DNA of 64,000 nucleotides from Cyanobacterium stanieri LEGE 03274 (GCF_015207825.1 NZ_JADEWC010000006.1:1-64000), one strand, 5' to 3'. Shown: positions 7,510 through 18,927, counted from the stretch's first letter. Notes: a model not told the origin generated them from the sequence alone. A program made the numbers and translations.

Positions 7510-9165
7510 ATGTCATCTATTACAAAAACAAAAACAAGTTCCCGCCAAAGAGAAATCATTGAAATTGTCTTGGGTAATGGCTGGGATTATATGCGGGGGA
7601 TTTTGACGGGGGGAAAATCAGATAAACCACAACTACCAACCCCCGAAGTTTTAAGCCGTATCTTAGTGGAATTGGGCCCATTTTATGTGAAATTCGGGCA
7701 ATTATTAAGCACTCGCCCCGATTTATTACCTCCAAAATATATTGAAGCATTAACAGCATTACAAGCCAATGTGCCTCCTGTATCTTGGGGGGAGGTAGAA
7801 AAAAGTTTGGAGCAAGAATATAATCAACCCCTAGAGAACATTTTTTCTAGTTTTAATCGCCAACCTGTGGCGGCCGGTTCCATTGCTCAAGTACATCGTG
7901 CTACTTTGGTATCAGGGGTTGATGTGGCCATTAAGGTGCAACGTCCTAATATTGAGAGAATTGTTAATCAGGATATTAATATTATTAAGGGCATTGCCGA
8001 TTTAGTCGCCTTGAGTGATTTTGGTAATGATTATGATGTGGTGAGTTTAGCTGAGGAGTTTACGAGCGCAGTATTAGCGGAATTAGATTTTAGGAAAGAG
8101 GCTACTTTCACTGATAAATTAAGGCAAAATTTGTCTAAGAGTAAATGGTTTGATCCTCAAAAAATAGTAATTCCTGAAATTTTTTGGGACTACACAACTA
8201 AGAAAATTTTGGTGATGGAATGGTTAGATGGTAAGCCTATTTTAGAAGCTGATATTCCTACTTTTGAGGAGAAGCCTGATAATAATATTAGAACAGAATT
8301 AAGCACTATTTTATTTAGGGCTTTTTTTCAACAAATATACATAGATGGTTTTTTCCATGCTGACCCCCATCCCGGTAATATTTTCTATCTTGATGATGGT
8401 CGTCTTGCCCTCATTGACTGTGGTATGATAGGGCGTTTAGATCCTCGCACTCAACAATTATTAACGGAAATGTTGTTGGCTGTGGTAGATATTGATGCTC
8501 AAAAATGTGCTCAATTAACTTTAGAATTATCGGAAAATATTTCTTTAAAAACAAATATTGCTAGGTTAGAAAATGACTATAATATTATGCTGAGGAAGTA
8601 TTATAATTTAAGTCTTTCTCAGATTAATTTTAGTGAGGTTTTTTATGAGATTTTAGAGGTAAGTAGAAACAATAAGGTTAAGTTGCCAGGTAATATGGGT
8701 TTGTATGCTAAAAGTTTGGCGAATTTAGAAGGAGTTGCCCGAAAATTTAACCCACAAATTAATCTTTTGGATGAGATTAAACCTTTAACCATTGATTTAC
8801 TCCGTCGTCAGTTGTTGGGGGAAACTCCTTTACAAACGGTTTTTCGTACGGTGTTAGATTTAAAGTCGGTGGGATTACGATCGCCCCGTCAACTTGATGT
8901 AATTTTAGATAGATTAAGTTCAGAAACCCTGCAATTTAATTTACAAATCAGGGAATTAGATAGCCTACGTCGTAGCCTTGATGATTCTGCTAACCGCCTC
9001 TCGTTTAGTATTGTGGTAGGGGCGCTGATTGTCGGGGCGGCAATTATTTCCACGGGGGCAACAACACCCCAATTGATGTTACTGAGTAACATATTATTTG
9101 CTGTGGCTAGTTTCCTCGGTTTGTGGTTGGTAATTAGTATTTTACGCTCGGGAAGACTTAGGTAA
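7510..9165 (+). CDS. ABC1/AarF/UbiB-family kinase-like protein
   Basis: A 551-aa atypical protein-kinase-like protein of the UbiB/ADCK family, which in plastids and cyanobacteria affects prenylquinone and tocopherol metabolism. Visible motifs are the KxGQ segment (VKFGQLLSTRPDLLP), the alanine-rich nucleotide loop (PVAAGSIAQVHRA), the lysine in VAIKVQRPNIE, and the catalytic and metal motifs GFFHADPHPGNIF and LALIDCGMIGRL. Two C-terminal hydrophobic helices (about residues 500-545) anchor it in a membrane. The pathway is inferred from the family; no quinone gene is adjacent. Confidence 0.88.
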   Translation: MSSITKTKTSSRQREIIEIVLGNGWDYMRGILTGGKSDKPQLPTPEVLSRILVELGPFYVKFGQLLSTRPDLLPPKYIEALTALQANVPPVSWGEVEKSLEQEYNQPLENIFSSFNRQPVAAGSIAQVHRATLVSGVDVAIKVQRPNIERIVNQDINIIKGIADLVALSDFGNDYDVVSLAEEFTSAVLAELDFRKEATFTDKLRQNLSKSKWFDPQKIVIPEIFWDYTTKKILVMEWLDGKPILEADIPTFEEKPDNNIRTELSTILFRAFFQQIYIDGFFHADPHPGNIFYLDDGRLALIDCGMIGRLDPRTQQLLTEMLLAVVDIDAQKCAQLTLELSENISLKTNIARLENDYNIMLRKYYNLSLSQINFSEVFYEILEVSRNNKVKLPGNMGLYAKSLANLEGVARKFNPQINLLDEIKPLTIDLLRRQLLGETPLQTVFRTVLDLKSVGLRSPRQLDVILDRLSSETLQFNLQIRELDSLRRSLDDSANRLSFSIVVGALIVGAAIISTGATTPQLMLLSNILFAVASFLGLWLVISILRSGRLR

Positions 9166-9490
9166 TCTGAGTTAAGGATAAAATTTATAGTCGTGTAAAC
9201 AATTGATAATTGACAATGGACAATTAATAAATTACAACCTGAAACCTCATAATAATTACAAATCTCGAACGGAGGTTAGGTAAATATTATTAAAGTGTTA
9301 GGTTACAAGTGTTAGGGAGATGGGGGGTAAGGCTGATAATAGGTTAGTTGTCCATTGTTTTAATACTCTTTGTAAACATTTTTTTAGAAATAAAAATCTA
9401 GTGCTAAAATTTGGTAAAAACAGACGGTTTTAAACGTAGGTAATTTCAACATTGATAGGGTAATAAAACTATTTTTTTGAGAGTGAAACT
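9166..9490. other. Intergenic region with short tract repeats
   Basis: This 325-base gap has a CAATTGATAATTGACAATGG tract at 9200-9219, an isolated repeat-B end (CTCGAACGGAGGTTAGG, about 9264-9280) and a GGGAGATGGGGGGTAAGG tract at 9314-9331. The last 90 bases before the next start should hold the promoter of the large exported protein, but no strong -35/-10 pair stands out. No small ORF or RNA was recognised. Confidence 0.4.
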
Positions 9491-12400
9491 ATGATGGCTA
9501 GAAGGTCGACTTTGCTGGTTTCTTTTGTGTCGGGGTTAAGTATCTTTTATAGCCCGGTGGTTTATGGTCAAGAAATTGTGATCGATCGCACCACAGACAC
9601 TACCATTAAAATAGAAGGTAATAATATTATCATTAACGGTCAAACCCTATCGGCTGACGGTCAAAATTTATTCCATAGTTTTCAAGAATTTGGCTTAAGT
9701 AGTGAACAAATCGCCACATTTTTAACCAATCCCAATATCCAAAATATCCTCACCCGTATCACAGGGGGTAACCCATCCCAAATCAATGGTTTATTACAGG
9801 TAATGGGTGGTAACTCCAATTTATTTTTGATGAATCCTGCGGGAATTATTTTTGGAAAAGGGGCTAGTTTAAATGTTCCGGCCAATTTTAGTGCCACCAC
9901 TGCCACGGGTATCGGTTTTGCTGATGGGGTTTTTAGCGCCATAGGTTCTAATGATTATAGTAAATTAGTGGGAAACCCCCAAAGTTTTATTTTTAGTCAA
10001 GATAATATTGGTAGTATCATCAACAACGGAAACCTAACCCTTGGTGTCGGGCAAAATCTTAACCTAATCGGCGGGAATGTCATCCATGGGGGAATCGTGG
10101 AAACCTCTGGGGGCAAAATTAATATACAGGCAGTCGAAGGTACTTCAAGGATAAAAATAACCCCCGAAGGTAGTTTACTGAGTTTAGAGATTGATATACC
10201 GCAGAATGAGCAAGGAAATTTATTAGGGTTCACCCCTCAAGATTTACCATCTTTGTTAACAGGGACAGAAATAGATGGAGTCAGGGTAGAAAGTGGACAG
10301 GTGCGGGTAAATAATCAGTTGATACCCCAAGGGCAAGGAAGTGCGATCGCCTCAGGTACGATCTCCACCAATGGTAATAATATGGGAGGGGATATTACTA
10401 TTTTAGGGAAAAATGTAGGGGCGATCGACTCTACCATCACCGCCAACGGCATCACAGGGGGAGGAAACATCAAAATCGGCGGAGACACCAGGGGACAAGG
10501 TACAATTCCTAACGCCTCGGTTACCTACATAAGCCCAGAATCAAATATCACCGCCAACGCCATCAATGAAGGGGACGGCGGTAATATCATCATTTTCGCC
10601 CAAGACTTTGCCCGAATTAACGGTAATCTCAGCGCCACAGGAGGTCAGAGCAAAGGAAACGGAGGATTTATCGAAACCAGCGGTTTAAAAAGTTTTACCA
10701 TTACTTCCATACCCGATGTAAGTGCCTTCAACGGACAAGGGGGAGAATGGTTAATAGATCCCTACAATATAGAAATCGTTGACAGTGGAACATTAACCAA
10801 CATAAATGACGATAATAACTCTTTCACTGCCGAAAACGATAGCGCCATTTTACCCGTCGAATCCATTAAAAATGCCTTAACAAAAGGTAGTGTAACCATT
10901 GCCACAGGTACGGGGGGAACTCAAGAAGGGAATATAACTTGGAATGATAACGCCACCTTATCCTATGAAACCGATGATAACCATACCCTAACCCTAGAAG
11001 CATCAGGAAACATTGACTTTAACGGAAAAATTGAACCTTCATCGACTAATGATTTTCTCAATCTAGTTTTTAATAGTGACATAGATGAAAATAATCTCGG
11101 TGATGTCAACATCAATAATGGTTCGTCCATTATCACCACATCAGCATTTACCAACGTTGGCTCAATTACCCTCAAGGGAGAAAACATTAACATCGACACA
11201 TCTTTAAATAGTTTGGGGGGTGATATTTTCATTGAAGCGAGTAACGCTCTTTTGGCCAACGACATTAGCTCATCAGCATCTACTTTTGATGGGGGAAATA
11301 TAAACATCAACGCAGGGGGAGACATTTTTACCACCACCATCAGTGCTAATAGCGACTTCTCCAATGGTAACGGTGGTAATATAACTATCACTTCAGGAAA
11401 GAATATTAAAATATCAGATGTGGAAAGCAGAACGGCTGGAATAACCAATAAAGCAGGATTTGTCACCATTGAAGCCCAAGAAAATATTCTCACGGGTAAC
11501 ATTATCTCTGAAGCGTTTGACAGCGGTGATGCAGGAGGTATTACTCTTACTTCTGTGACGGGGAATGTGGAAACAGGGGATCTGATTTCTTTATCTTTTA
11601 ATGGTGATAGTGATGATATTACCGTCAATGCTTCTCAGGGCAACATAACCAGCCAAGATATTGTTTCAAAGTCCTTTATTCAGTCGGGGGATGTCAATCT
11701 TCAGGGGGGAGATACGGTGGTGGTTAACAGTGTTGATGTTAGTTCAGACCTTTTTGCGGGGAATATATCTATTATCACGGGAAATAATTTCAGGGCTTTG
11801 GGGCTGGTGGAGGCTAGTGATGCTAGTTTGTTGAGTAACGGAGCTAGTGGAGATGGGGGCAATATTTTTATTACATATACTGAAGTTGTACCCGCTGATT
11901 TTAGTTTTGATGTAAATGTGGGGGCTTTGATTCTCGATACCCCTAATGGTACGGCGGGAACTATTCAAGCTGGTTTTTTAAGAATTCCTGAGGGGGGAAA
12001 TGATCCTGATAATATTACTGAACCCACTAAAATAACGGGTTCTGGTAGTGGTGAAATCAATATCACTTTTGAAGTTCAGCCATTAAGCCCTCCGAATCAA
12101 CCCACGAGGCCGACTACTCCTCCTCGCCCTAAGCCTGAACCTGAGCCTGAACCTGAGCCTGAACCTGAGCCTGAACCTGAGCCTGAGCCTGAACCTGAGC
12201 CTGAGCCTGAGCCTGAACCTGAGCCTGAACCTGAGCCTGAACCTGAACCTGAACCTGAGCCTGAAATCATCGATCCTCGGGATGAATTGCTTTCTTTTTT
12301 AATTCAGTCCAATGAGAATGATCCGAGTAATAGTCAAACATCCTATAATCCTACGGTGGGGGAAAATATTCCCATGAGGGGTGAGGAGAGTTTATTAATT

Positions 12401-13681
12401 TTGAGTATTGATCAAGCAAAGGAAATATTAACCACCATTGAGAGTCGAACGGGGGTTAAAAGTGGCTTTATCTATGTGGGTTTTTCTCCTCGTAATTATG
12501 TGCCAAGGAGTTTTGATGAGGATATGGCAAGGCGAGAGGCTCAAAAAACTAATGAGTTTGGGCGGGTAATTGGTAATGTTCCCGATCTCGATCCTGTGAC
12601 GGATTTTGAAAATTTGGAAGGTACTCAGTTGGATATTTTAATTGTTACGGCAGAGGGTGATCCTTTGAGGGTTGTAGTGCCTGTGAGTCGGGAGGAGGTT
12701 ACTAATGCGGTTAATGGTTTATGGTCTGGGGTATCGGATATTTTTGAGCAGGGCGATCGCCACTTAAAAGATGCCAGTCAACTTTATCAATGGTTAATAG
12801 AGCCCTTGGAGGAGTTATTAACTGAACGGGAGATTGATAATTTAGTTTTTATGTTGCCCAATGACATGCGCTTTTTGCCTTTGGCGGCTTTATATGATGC
12901 TCAAAATCAACAATATTTAGTGGAAAATTATAGTATTTCCCTGACTCCTAGTCTTAATCTTAATGATAATGAATATAGTCCTGTGGGCGATCGCAGCTTA
13001 CTAGCCATGGGTGCATCAACCTTTGAGGATCAATCCGTTACCCCCTTACCCGCAGCGGGTTTAGAATTACCCACCATTGCGAGGGTATGGCAAGAGGCAT
13101 CGGAAGAAAATTTATTCACCAATGAAAACTTTACCTATGACAACATTCGTCGTAACTTGGCTCAAAATTCCTATGGCATAGTCCACTTTGGTACTCATGG
13201 AGAATTTAACACCATCCAAGAAGACTTAAGTTATATTCAATTGTACAACGATCGCCTGAACCTCAACGAATTACGTAGTTTAGGACTAAATGATCTCGGC
13301 GTTGAATTATTAGTCTTAAGTGCTTGTAACACCGCCTTTGGTAATGAAATCGCCGAACTAGGATTTGCAGGATTAGCCGTTCAAGCAGGGGTTAAAAGTG
13401 CGCTCGGTAGTGTCTGGCCGGTTAGTGATACAGGAACTTTGGCTTTAATGACTACTTTTTATAGCAACCTAAGAAACAATACCATCAAAGCCGAAGCCCT
13501 ACGTCAAGCCCAATTAAGTTTATTAAAAGGAGACACTCAAAAAAGTGAAGATGGTAATAACATCATTACCCCTAATTTAAATATTTCCCTCGAACAACTA
13601 CCCGAAATATCTCGACAATCAGAGGATTTTTCCCATCCCTTTTACTGGGCCCCTTTCACTATGATTGGTAGTCCCTGGTAA
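9491..13681 (+). CDS. Two-partner-secretion haemagglutinin-type protein fused to a CHAT protease domain
   Basis: A 1396-aa exported protein. Residues 1-26 form a signal peptide ([19 protein letters not shown]... to VYG/QE). Residues about 28-150 are a filamentous-haemagglutinin N-terminal secretion domain ([36 protein letters not shown]). A long beta-helical, Gly/Asn-rich stretch runs to about 870. A linker of 22 Pro-Glu units (residues 882-925) follows. The C-terminal 290 residues form a CHAT domain, a caspase-like peptidase fold, with the candidate dyad H1236 (FGTHGEF) and C1279 (LSACNTAFG). Such domains are each common in cyanobacteria; here they are one chain. No TpsB/Omp85 transporter gene is next to it. 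The substrate is unknown. Confidence 0.85.
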   Translation: MMARRSTLLVSFVSGLSIFYSPVVYGQEIVIDRTTDTTIKIEGNNIIINGQTLSADGQNLFHSFQEFGLSSEQIATFLTNPNIQNILTRITGGNPSQINGLLQVMGGNSNLFLMNPAGIIFGKGASLNVPANFSATTATGIGFADGVFSAIGSNDYSKLVGNPQSFIFSQDNIGSIINNGNLTLGVGQNLNLIGGNVIHGGIVETSGGKINIQAVEGTSRIKITPEGSLLSLEIDIPQNEQGNLLGFTPQDLPSLLTGTEIDGVRVESGQVRVNNQLIPQGQGSAIASGTISTNGNNMGGDITILGKNVGAIDSTITANGITGGGNIKIGGDTRGQGTIPNASVTYISPESNITANAINEGDGGNIIIFAQDFARINGNLSATGGQSKGNGGFIETSGLKSFTITSIPDVSAFNGQGGEWLIDPYNIEIVDSGTLTNINDDNNSFTAENDSAILPVESIKNALTKGSVTIATGTGGTQEGNITWNDNATLSYETDDNHTLTLEASGNIDFNGKIEPSSTNDFLNLVFNSDIDENNLGDVNINNGSSIITTSAFTNVGSITLKGENINIDTSLNSLGGDIFIEASNALLANDISSSASTFDGGNININAGGDIFTTTISANSDFSNGNGGNITITSGKNIKISDVESRTAGITNKAGFVTIEAQENILTGNIISEAFDSGDAGGITLTSVTGNVETGDLISLSFNGDSDDITVNASQGNITSQDIVSKSFIQSGDVNLQGGDTVVVNSVDVSSDLFAGNISIITGNNFRALGLVEASDASLLSNGASGDGGNIFITYTEVVPADFSFDVNVGALILDTPNGTAGTIQAGFLRIPEGGNDPDNITEPTKITGSGSGEINITFEVQPLSPPNQPTRPTTPPRPKPEPEPEPEPEPEPEPEPEPEPEPEPEPEPEPEPEPEPEPEPEPEIIDPRDELLSFLIQSNENDPSNSQTSYNPTVGENIPMRGEESLLILSIDQAKEILTTIESRTGVKSGFIYVGFSPRNYVPRSFDEDMARREAQKTNEFGRVIGNVPDLDPVTDFENLEGTQLDILIVTAEGDPLRVVVPVSREEVTNAVNGLWSGVSDIFEQGDRHLKDASQLYQWLIEPLEELLTEREIDNLVFMLPNDMRFLPLAALYDAQNQQYLVENYSISLTPSLNLNDNEYSPVGDRSLLAMGASTFEDQSVTPLPAAGLELPTIARVWQEASEENLFTNENFTYDNIRRNLAQNSYGIVHFGTHGEFNTIQEDLSYIQLYNDRLNLNELRSLGLNDLGVELLVLSACNTAFGNEIAELGFAGLAVQAGVKSALGSVWPVSDTGTLALMTTFYSNLRNNTIKAEALRQAQLSLLKGDTQKSEDGNNIITPNLNISLEQLPEISRQSEDFSHPFYWAPFTMIGSPW
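12134..12265 (+). repeat. 22-unit CCTGAA/CCTGAG hexamer repeat coding (Pro-Glu)22
   Basis: A tandem 6-bp repeat in frame, CCT plus GAA or GAG, making an extended acidic polyproline-like spacer between the beta-helix and the CHAT domain. GAA and GAG vary irregularly between units while the dipeptide is kept. Such a tract can expand or contract without shifting the frame. Confidence 0.95.
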
Positions 13682-14175
13682 TCAAAAATTGGCGTTGATG
13701 AATGAAGGTATGATTTTTATAGTTTGGCAATAGGCAATGGTTTGAAGATCAGGAGTAAGGGGGATAGGGAGTAAAGGTACAATAAGTTCAATTTATTGAA
13801 TGAACTATCGTTAGCCGTGTAATTCATTACACGGTGGGGGTACGAAGATACAATCTATTGATAATATGAAATATAAAAAAGATTGCTATAAATATAACTC
13901 GGCTGGGACGTCATTTTAGAGGCTTTATTTGTCGCAAACATTTAAGTATTTTATATAACTAATTTTCCGAACTTCACATAACCTACACGGACGTATAATG
14001 CTACATCCCTACCATCAAATCCCGAACAGAGGTTAGATTATCAATAGCCATCCAAAAATTTTCCCTGTTTATCACCCCAAACTTACCTTACACGACCAAA
14101 CCTTCACAACCAGTTGTCAATCTTTACAAAAGTTCATATAATGGAAAACGTAATGAGTATAAATTACTATTTATC
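13682..14175. other. Repeat-rich intergenic region ahead of ndhD
   Basis: 494 bases with no gene. It holds a left-end fragment of element A (GGCGTTGATGAATGAAGGTA at 13691), a GGAGTAAGGGGGATAGGGAG tract, an inverted copy of element B (13780-13862) and an isolated B end (CCCGAACAGAGGTTAGA, 14022-14038). The final 130 bases before ndhD are free of repeats and likely hold its promoter and leader. Confidence 0.5.
13780..13862 (-). repeat. Double-hairpin repeat B, copy in inverted orientation
   Basis: It contains the hairpin CCGTGTAATTCATTACACGG at 13815-13834 and the second hairpin GTTCAATTTATTGAA at 13786-13800, in the reverse order of the copies at 27306 and 60074. The flanking CACCGTG... and GATTGTATCTTCG segments also match other copies on the minus strand. 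Confidence 0.7.
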
Positions 14176-15765
14176 ATGTTTACTTATGATTTTCCGTACC
14201 TTACAGCAATTATAGCCTTACCCTTAATCGGTGCCTTAGCCATTCCCCTCATTCCCGACAAATACGGCAAAAACACCAAAACCTATGCGCTATTCATCGC
14301 CCTAGTTAACTTTGGACTTATTATCTACGGTATTTCCCAAAATTACACCATGGGTATTAGCGATTTCCAAATGCAAGAAACCTATGAATGGCTACCCCAA
14401 ATCGGTTTAAATTGGTCATTAGCCATCGATGGTATATCCATGCCCCTGATTGTTTTATCAGGTTTTATCTCCACATTATCCATTCTCGCATCTTGGAAAG
14501 TTGATAACAAACCAAGACTATACTATTTCTTATTATTAGTTCTCTACAGCGCTCAAATTGGCGTATTTGCAGCCCAAGACTTATTATTATTCTTCATCAT
14601 GTGGGAATTGGAATTAGTTCCCGTTTATATATTAATTTCTATCTGGGGGGGCAAAAAACGTCTTTATGCAGCCACTAAATTTATTTTATACACCGCTTTA
14701 GCTTCTATTTTTATTCTCGTTTCAGGACTAGCTTTAGCATTCTATGGCGACACCTTCACTCTCAACATTACCGAATTAGGATTAAAAAATTATCCCCTTG
14801 CCCTCGAAGTCTTAGCCTATACAGGTTTCCTCATCGCCTTTGGCGTAAAACTCCCCATTTTCCCATTCCATACCTGGTTACCCGACGCCCATAGCGAGGC
14901 TTCTGCCCCTGTATCCATGGTTTTAGCAGGGGTTTTATTAAAAATGGGTGGTTACGGTTTAATTCGCTTCAACATGGAGATATTACCCGATGCCCATATA
15001 AAATTTGCCCCCATTTTAATTACCCTTGGGGTAGTAAACATTGTGTATGGTGCATTTACGGCTTTTGGACAAACTAACCTCAAACGTCGTCTTGCATCTT
15101 CTTCTATTTCTCACATGGGTTTTGTGTTGGTGGGTATTGCCTCCTTTACTGATTTAGGAATGAATGGAGCAATGTTACAAATGCTTTCCCATGGTTTAAT
15201 TGCCGCTGCTTTATTCTATCTTTCTGGGGTTGCCTACGAGCGCACCCACACCCTAATGATGGACGAAATGGGAGGTATGGCAAAACTAATGCCTAAAACC
15301 TTCGCCCTTTTCACTGCCGCATCAATGGCATCCCTTGCCCTACCTGGTATGAGTGGTTTTGTCAGTGAATTATCTATCTTCCTCGGTATTGCTCAAAGTG
15401 ACGCTTACAGCTCTACCTTTAAAATAGTCGTTACCTTTTTAGCAGGAGTCGGTTTAATCTTAACCCCTATTTATCTACTTTCCATGTTGAGAGTAGTATT
15501 CTATGGCAAAGAAGAAAACAACCTCCAATTACCTAGTTTTGGGGTAGATGCCAAACCCCGTGAAGTATTTATTACCGCTTGTTTAATTCTACCCATTATC
15601 GGTATTGGTTTATATCCTAAGCTAATTACTACCACCTATGATGTGGATACGGTGCAAGTAGCATCTAAGGTAAGGGCTTCTTTACCTGTGATTGTGGAAA
15701 ATCATGTAACTGCCGTCAAGGTTGCAGAAGTTGATTTATCTGCCATGCCTCAAATAGAGCGTTAA
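14176..15765 (+). CDS. ndhD: NAD(P)H-quinone oxidoreductase subunit 4 (NdhD)
   Basis: A proton-pumping antiporter-like subunit of the thylakoid NDH-1 complex, 529 aa, with about 14 membrane helices. Signatures are the TM5 glutamate segment [18 protein letters not shown], the lysine-bearing helix [21 protein letters not shown], and the helix with [12 protein letters not shown]. The sequence looks like the NdhD1-type respiratory/cyclic-electron-flow form rather than the CO2-uptake NdhD3/D4 forms, but I cannot run the phylogeny. It is a single gene, as ndhD1 often is in unicellular cyanobacteria, and is followed by a strong terminator at 15789. Confidence 0.93.
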   Translation: MFTYDFPYLTAIIALPLIGALAIPLIPDKYGKNTKTYALFIALVNFGLIIYGISQNYTMGISDFQMQETYEWLPQIGLNWSLAIDGISMPLIVLSGFISTLSILASWKVDNKPRLYYFLLLVLYSAQIGVFAAQDLLLFFIMWELELVPVYILISIWGGKKRLYAATKFILYTALASIFILVSGLALAFYGDTFTLNITELGLKNYPLALEVLAYTGFLIAFGVKLPIFPFHTWLPDAHSEASAPVSMVLAGVLLKMGGYGLIRFNMEILPDAHIKFAPILITLGVVNIVYGAFTAFGQTNLKRRLASSSISHMGFVLVGIASFTDLGMNGAMLQMLSHGLIAAALFYLSGVAYERTHTLMMDEMGGMAKLMPKTFALFTAASMASLALPGMSGFVSELSIFLGIAQSDAYSSTFKIVVTFLAGVGLILTPIYLLSMLRVVFYGKEENNLQLPSFGVDAKPREVFITACLILPIIGIGLYPKLITTTYDVDTVQVASKVRASLPVIVENHVTAVKVAEVDLSAMPQIER

Positions 15766-15788
15766 TTGACATTGAATCTTTTTTCTTT

Positions 15789-15820
15789 CCCCTTTCCGTA
15801 ACAGAGAGGGGATTTTTTTT
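15789..15820 (+). terminator. Intrinsic terminator of ndhD
   Basis: CCCCTTTC (15789-15796) pairs with GAGAGGGG (15804-15811) in an 8-bp stem with one G-U pair, followed by A and eight T. It lies 24 bases after the ndhD stop and points the right way. Confidence 0.85.
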
Positions 15821-15842
15821 GCGTAAAAGTTAAAGTGGATAA

Positions 15843-16514
15843 TTACAAAGACTGCATGACTTTACCATAACTCCACAATTCTCGATAATAATTACCACTA
15901 ACTTGATCAAGATCATCAGTTAAATGATTAATACCAATGCCATTATTACCCATATCCTTACCTGAACTATGAATGTATTGATTATTTCCCAAATAAAGGG
16001 CTACATGGGTAACTTTTTGAACACCAAAAAAAATTAAATCCCCTTTTTCTAATTCCTCTCTATTTATTTTTTGACAAAAATCTTCTTGTTGATAAGAATC
16101 CCTTGGTAACCATATTCCCTCACTGGCAAAGGCTGACTGGATTAAACCCGAGCAATCATAGTTAGGGGCTACGGTGCCACCCCATAAATAATAATTAGAT
16201 ACTTGATGGGCTTGTAAGCAAAAATTGATAATGGCAGGAATTTTTTGGGCAATGTATTCACGAAAAACAGTTTTTTTCTGATATTTTTCCTTGGCAGGTT
16301 GTAAGTATTTTATGGATGATAGGGGTAACCATCCCTGATAATTGTCTTCACATAAACATACTTTTAGTGCCTCTTTTTCTGGCACATTAGAAATTAGTTT
16401 TAAATATCTCCCTTTTGCCCCTTGGGTGGATAATTCTTTACATTCAGCGTTGATAAACAAGTTGATATTTTGTGAACAAATATATTCTTCTGTATTAGAT
16501 GGAGATAAAAGCAC
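15843..16514 (-). CDS. NlpC/P60 cell-wall peptidase with SH3-like N-terminal domain
   Basis: A 223-aa cysteine peptidase like the gamma-D-glutamyl-diamino acid endopeptidase of Anabaena/Nostoc, which cuts peptidoglycan stem peptides. An SH3b-like beta domain covers roughly residues 10-75 (YLKLISNVPEKEALKVCLCE, GWLPLSSI). The NlpC/P60 domain has the catalytic triad C121 (NYDCSGLIQ), H170 (VTHVALYLG) and H182 (YIHSSGKD). WGGT just before the cysteine is also conserved. No signal peptide is apparent, so it probably acts on recycled muropeptides in the cytoplasm, which is inference. It is convergent with ndhD. Confidence 0.88.
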   Translation of the reverse strand: MLLSPSNTEEYICSQNINLFINAECKELSTQGAKGRYLKLISNVPEKEALKVCLCEDNYQGWLPLSSIKYLQPAKEKYQKKTVFREYIAQKIPAIINFCLQAHQVSNYYLWGGTVAPNYDCSGLIQSAFASEGIWLPRDSYQQEDFCQKINREELEKGDLIFFGVQKVTHVALYLGNNQYIHSSGKDMGNNGIGINHLTDDLDQVSGNYYRELWSYGKVMQSL

Positions 16515-16689
16515 GACTGTTATTAGGTGTCAATAAACCATTGATAATAAAAAATCTATGATAACTTGAATGGGGTTTTTAGGTCTTTTGTTTGGTTTGA
16601 AACCATATTTAATGATCTCCTTTTGCACTTCTATGGAGATTGTTGAGGGTTTTAAGGTGGGTAATTAACCTCAGGGATAATAGTAAATA

Positions 16690-16757
16690 GATAATATATC
16701 ATCACTCCCCTTGCAATGAATTACCAGACTATAAATTTTATTCCCAACTCAGGTTAA
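16690..16757 (+). repeat. Diverged double-hairpin repeat B fragment
   Basis: It reads ATATATCATCACTCCCCTTG then CAATGAATTACCAGACTATA and ends TTCCCAACTCAGGTTAATG, matching element B ends and the CCTTG-type hairpin with mismatches. It lies in the 295-base gap between the peptidase and argZ. Confidence 0.5.
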
Positions 16758-16784
16758 TGTTAAGAAATTTTGGAAACTTTGTCG

Positions 16785-16801
16785 GGTGGGCAATGCCCAC
16801 C
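16785..16801. repeat. Gene-end hairpin repeat D (loop AAT)
   Basis: GGTGGGC AAT GCCCACC, a perfect 7-bp stem ending 8 bases past the stop codon of the minus-strand argZ. It is the same unit as at 1810 and 19581. Confidence 0.65.
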
Positions 16802-16809
16802 AAATAATC

Positions 16810-18927
16810 TTAGACGGTTTGAGCCACTTGATAACGGTTAGTTAATTTGTCTAACTGTTGTACCAAAAGACTGAGGAATAAACCAACATCTGTAACGATG
16901 CCCACAGATTCCACCGAACCTCGATCGCTCAGTTTGGTTACCACGGCAGGATTAATGTCCACACATACCATTTTTACTCCCGCAGGGGTCATATTGCCTA
17001 CGCCAATGGAGTGTAACATGGTAGAGAGCATTAAGATCATGTTTGATCCTTGTACTAGGCGAGAATATTCGCTCTGAGCCTTAATTAAATCCATTTGGGT
17101 ATCAGGTAAGGGGCCATCATCTCGAATTGAACCCGCAAGGCAAAAAGGAACGTTATTTTTAACACATTGATACATGATACCTTTGGTTACTAATCCTTGC
17201 TCTACGGCGTTGGCGATGCTACCCGCACGGCGCACCATATTAATTACTTTAAGATGATGGCGATGGCCTCCGCTAACGGGTATTCCTTTACCCATGTCAA
17301 CTCCTAGGGATGTTCCCATCATAGCTTGTTCCATGTCATGAACGGCGATCGCATTTCCCCCCAACAAACATTGTACGTAACCATCTTCAATTAATCGAGA
17401 TAGATGAATTGCTCCCCCTGTATGGATAACCACAGGGCCTGCCACCACGGTTACTTTACCCCCTTGATCTCGGATATGGCGCATTTCCCAGGCAATTTGT
17501 TCAACCAATAATTCTACTCGACGTTCGCTAGATACTCCGCCACTCATGAAGCTAAATTCTTGGGGTTTGTTGCGTTGCTCACGGGATTGGGAGGCTCGAA
17601 TGGTACGAATGCCATCGACTCCTACTACTACTTTTTCCCCTGCTTCTAAATCACGCAATAGTTTACAGGTAGCGGTTAACGTGCCGTTTTCTTCCTTAAG
17701 GGCGATCGCACCGTCCATCCTTTGATTAGTTACCTGAATCCAGTTACCATTTACCCTGATTTCTGTGGGATAAATAGTTGTTACATAAAAATCATCGGGG
17801 GAAACCCCAGCCTTAACCACAGTTTCTAATATCACATCAGATTCTTTTTCGGGAGGAGATACGGCTCCCAAGTCAATCAATTGACTGATAATATCTTCCA
17901 TGACATCCTTAGAAGGCGCAGAAATTCTCACTTCCGCACAAGAGGGGCTTTGTCTTTCCACTCCTAAATTAAAATTGAGTACCTTAAAACTACCGCCTTC
18001 ATAAACGATTAAATCTAAGGCTCGATTCATCATACCGCTATCGAGTAAATGGCCTTCCATTTTAATAACTCGACTTTCCACATAGTCATTGGCGTGGACA
18101 TCCTCTAAAATAGGCTCAGTAACTCTCAAGGTTAAACATTTAGCGGCGCCCCCTGCTTTGAGAAACTCTGTTAAAGAAGTCTGCACTACCTTAAAACCTT
18201 TGTGGGTAATACGCTGTTCAAGATCTTGGCTAATCTTATTCATGATTACCACATCATTGATATTTACCGCATTACAAGCAAAATTCACCGCATCAGGTTC
18301 TTCTACGATAATACGTTTATCTTCAGGGACGCGCATTTCAATGAGGCGATTTGAATAACTATCAAAGGCCTCGGGATAGTAAAGTAAATAACCATTGCTC
18401 AAGGGGCAAAAACAGGTATCAAGGTGATAAAAGCGATTATCAATCAACCTCAAGGATAAAACCTCTGTATCTAGCCATCGGGCGATGTAGGGGTGAGAAT
18501 CTAACTCCGAACGAAAACCATAACCTGCCCATAGCCAACGTCCTTCCCTGTCAAAAAGGGCATCCCCTGCTCCCTCAAAGGGTAAATCCTTAGGTAATTC
18601 ATAAACCGTAAAGCCGTTTTGTTCAAACCATGCTTTAAAATAGGGTTCTTCTCCCTGTCTTTCGGGATGATAAAAACGACTTAAGACTACGTTGTCTCCT
18701 AATACTAATCCTGCATTGGCGGTAAATACCATGTCAGGAACACCTTTTTCGGGGTTAACTAGATCGACTGTAGCGTATTGTTTAATGATGTTGTGTAGGT
18801 TTTTCCATTGTTCCACCGCTTTTTGTTGACTCGATTTGTGGATGTTTCCTTCCATCCAAGGGTTAATTACATAGTCAACATCATAATGATCTGGAGCGCA
18901 CATTAAAATGCGGATATTGTCACTCAT
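16810..18927 (-). CDS. argZ: Arginine dihydrolase / AgrE-type bifunctional protein
   Basis: A cytoplasmic enzyme that converts arginine to ornithine, CO2 and two ammonium ions and so feeds the cyanobacterial ornithine-ammonia cycle, 705 aa. Residues 1-280 form the guanidine-group-modifying domain; the diagnostic N71 (FTANAGL) and catalytic C264 (GGAAKCLTLRV) are at the same numbers as in characterised ArgZ/AgrE, and H168 (RFYHLDTCFC) fits the catalytic histidine. From about 285 to 690 follows the LOR/SDH-type domain, which in Anabaena AgrE carries ornithine cyclodeaminase or proline-forming activity. It is a single gene with a repeat-D hairpin at its end. Confidence 0.93.
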   Translation of the reverse strand: MSDNIRILMCAPDHYDVDYVINPWMEGNIHKSSQQKAVEQWKNLHNIIKQYATVDLVNPEKGVPDMVFTANAGLVLGDNVVLSRFYHPERQGEEPYFKAWFEQNGFTVYELPKDLPFEGAGDALFDREGRWLWAGYGFRSELDSHPYIARWLDTEVLSLRLIDNRFYHLDTCFCPLSNGYLLYYPEAFDSYSNRLIEMRVPEDKRIIVEEPDAVNFACNAVNINDVVIMNKISQDLEQRITHKGFKVVQTSLTEFLKAGGAAKCLTLRVTEPILEDVHANDYVESRVIKMEGHLLDSGMMNRALDLIVYEGGSFKVLNFNLGVERQSPSCAEVRISAPSKDVMEDIISQLIDLGAVSPPEKESDVILETVVKAGVSPDDFYVTTIYPTEIRVNGNWIQVTNQRMDGAIALKEENGTLTATCKLLRDLEAGEKVVVGVDGIRTIRASQSREQRNKPQEFSFMSGGVSSERRVELLVEQIAWEMRHIRDQGGKVTVVAGPVVIHTGGAIHLSRLIEDGYVQCLLGGNAIAVHDMEQAMMGTSLGVDMGKGIPVSGGHRHHLKVINMVRRAGSIANAVEQGLVTKGIMYQCVKNNVPFCLAGSIRDDGPLPDTQMDLIKAQSEYSRLVQGSNMILMLSTMLHSIGVGNMTPAGVKMVCVDINPAVVTKLSDRGSVESVGIVTDVGLFLSLLVQQLDKLTNRYQVAQTV

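Noticed and set aside
12134-12265. Hexamer repeat as a CRISPR-like or minisatellite locus
   Set aside because: There are no spacers, and the repeat is in frame within a large gene, coding Pro-Glu.
15789-15820. Riboswitch between ndhD and the peptidase gene
   Set aside because: A simple hairpin with T-run between convergent genes is fully explained as a terminator.
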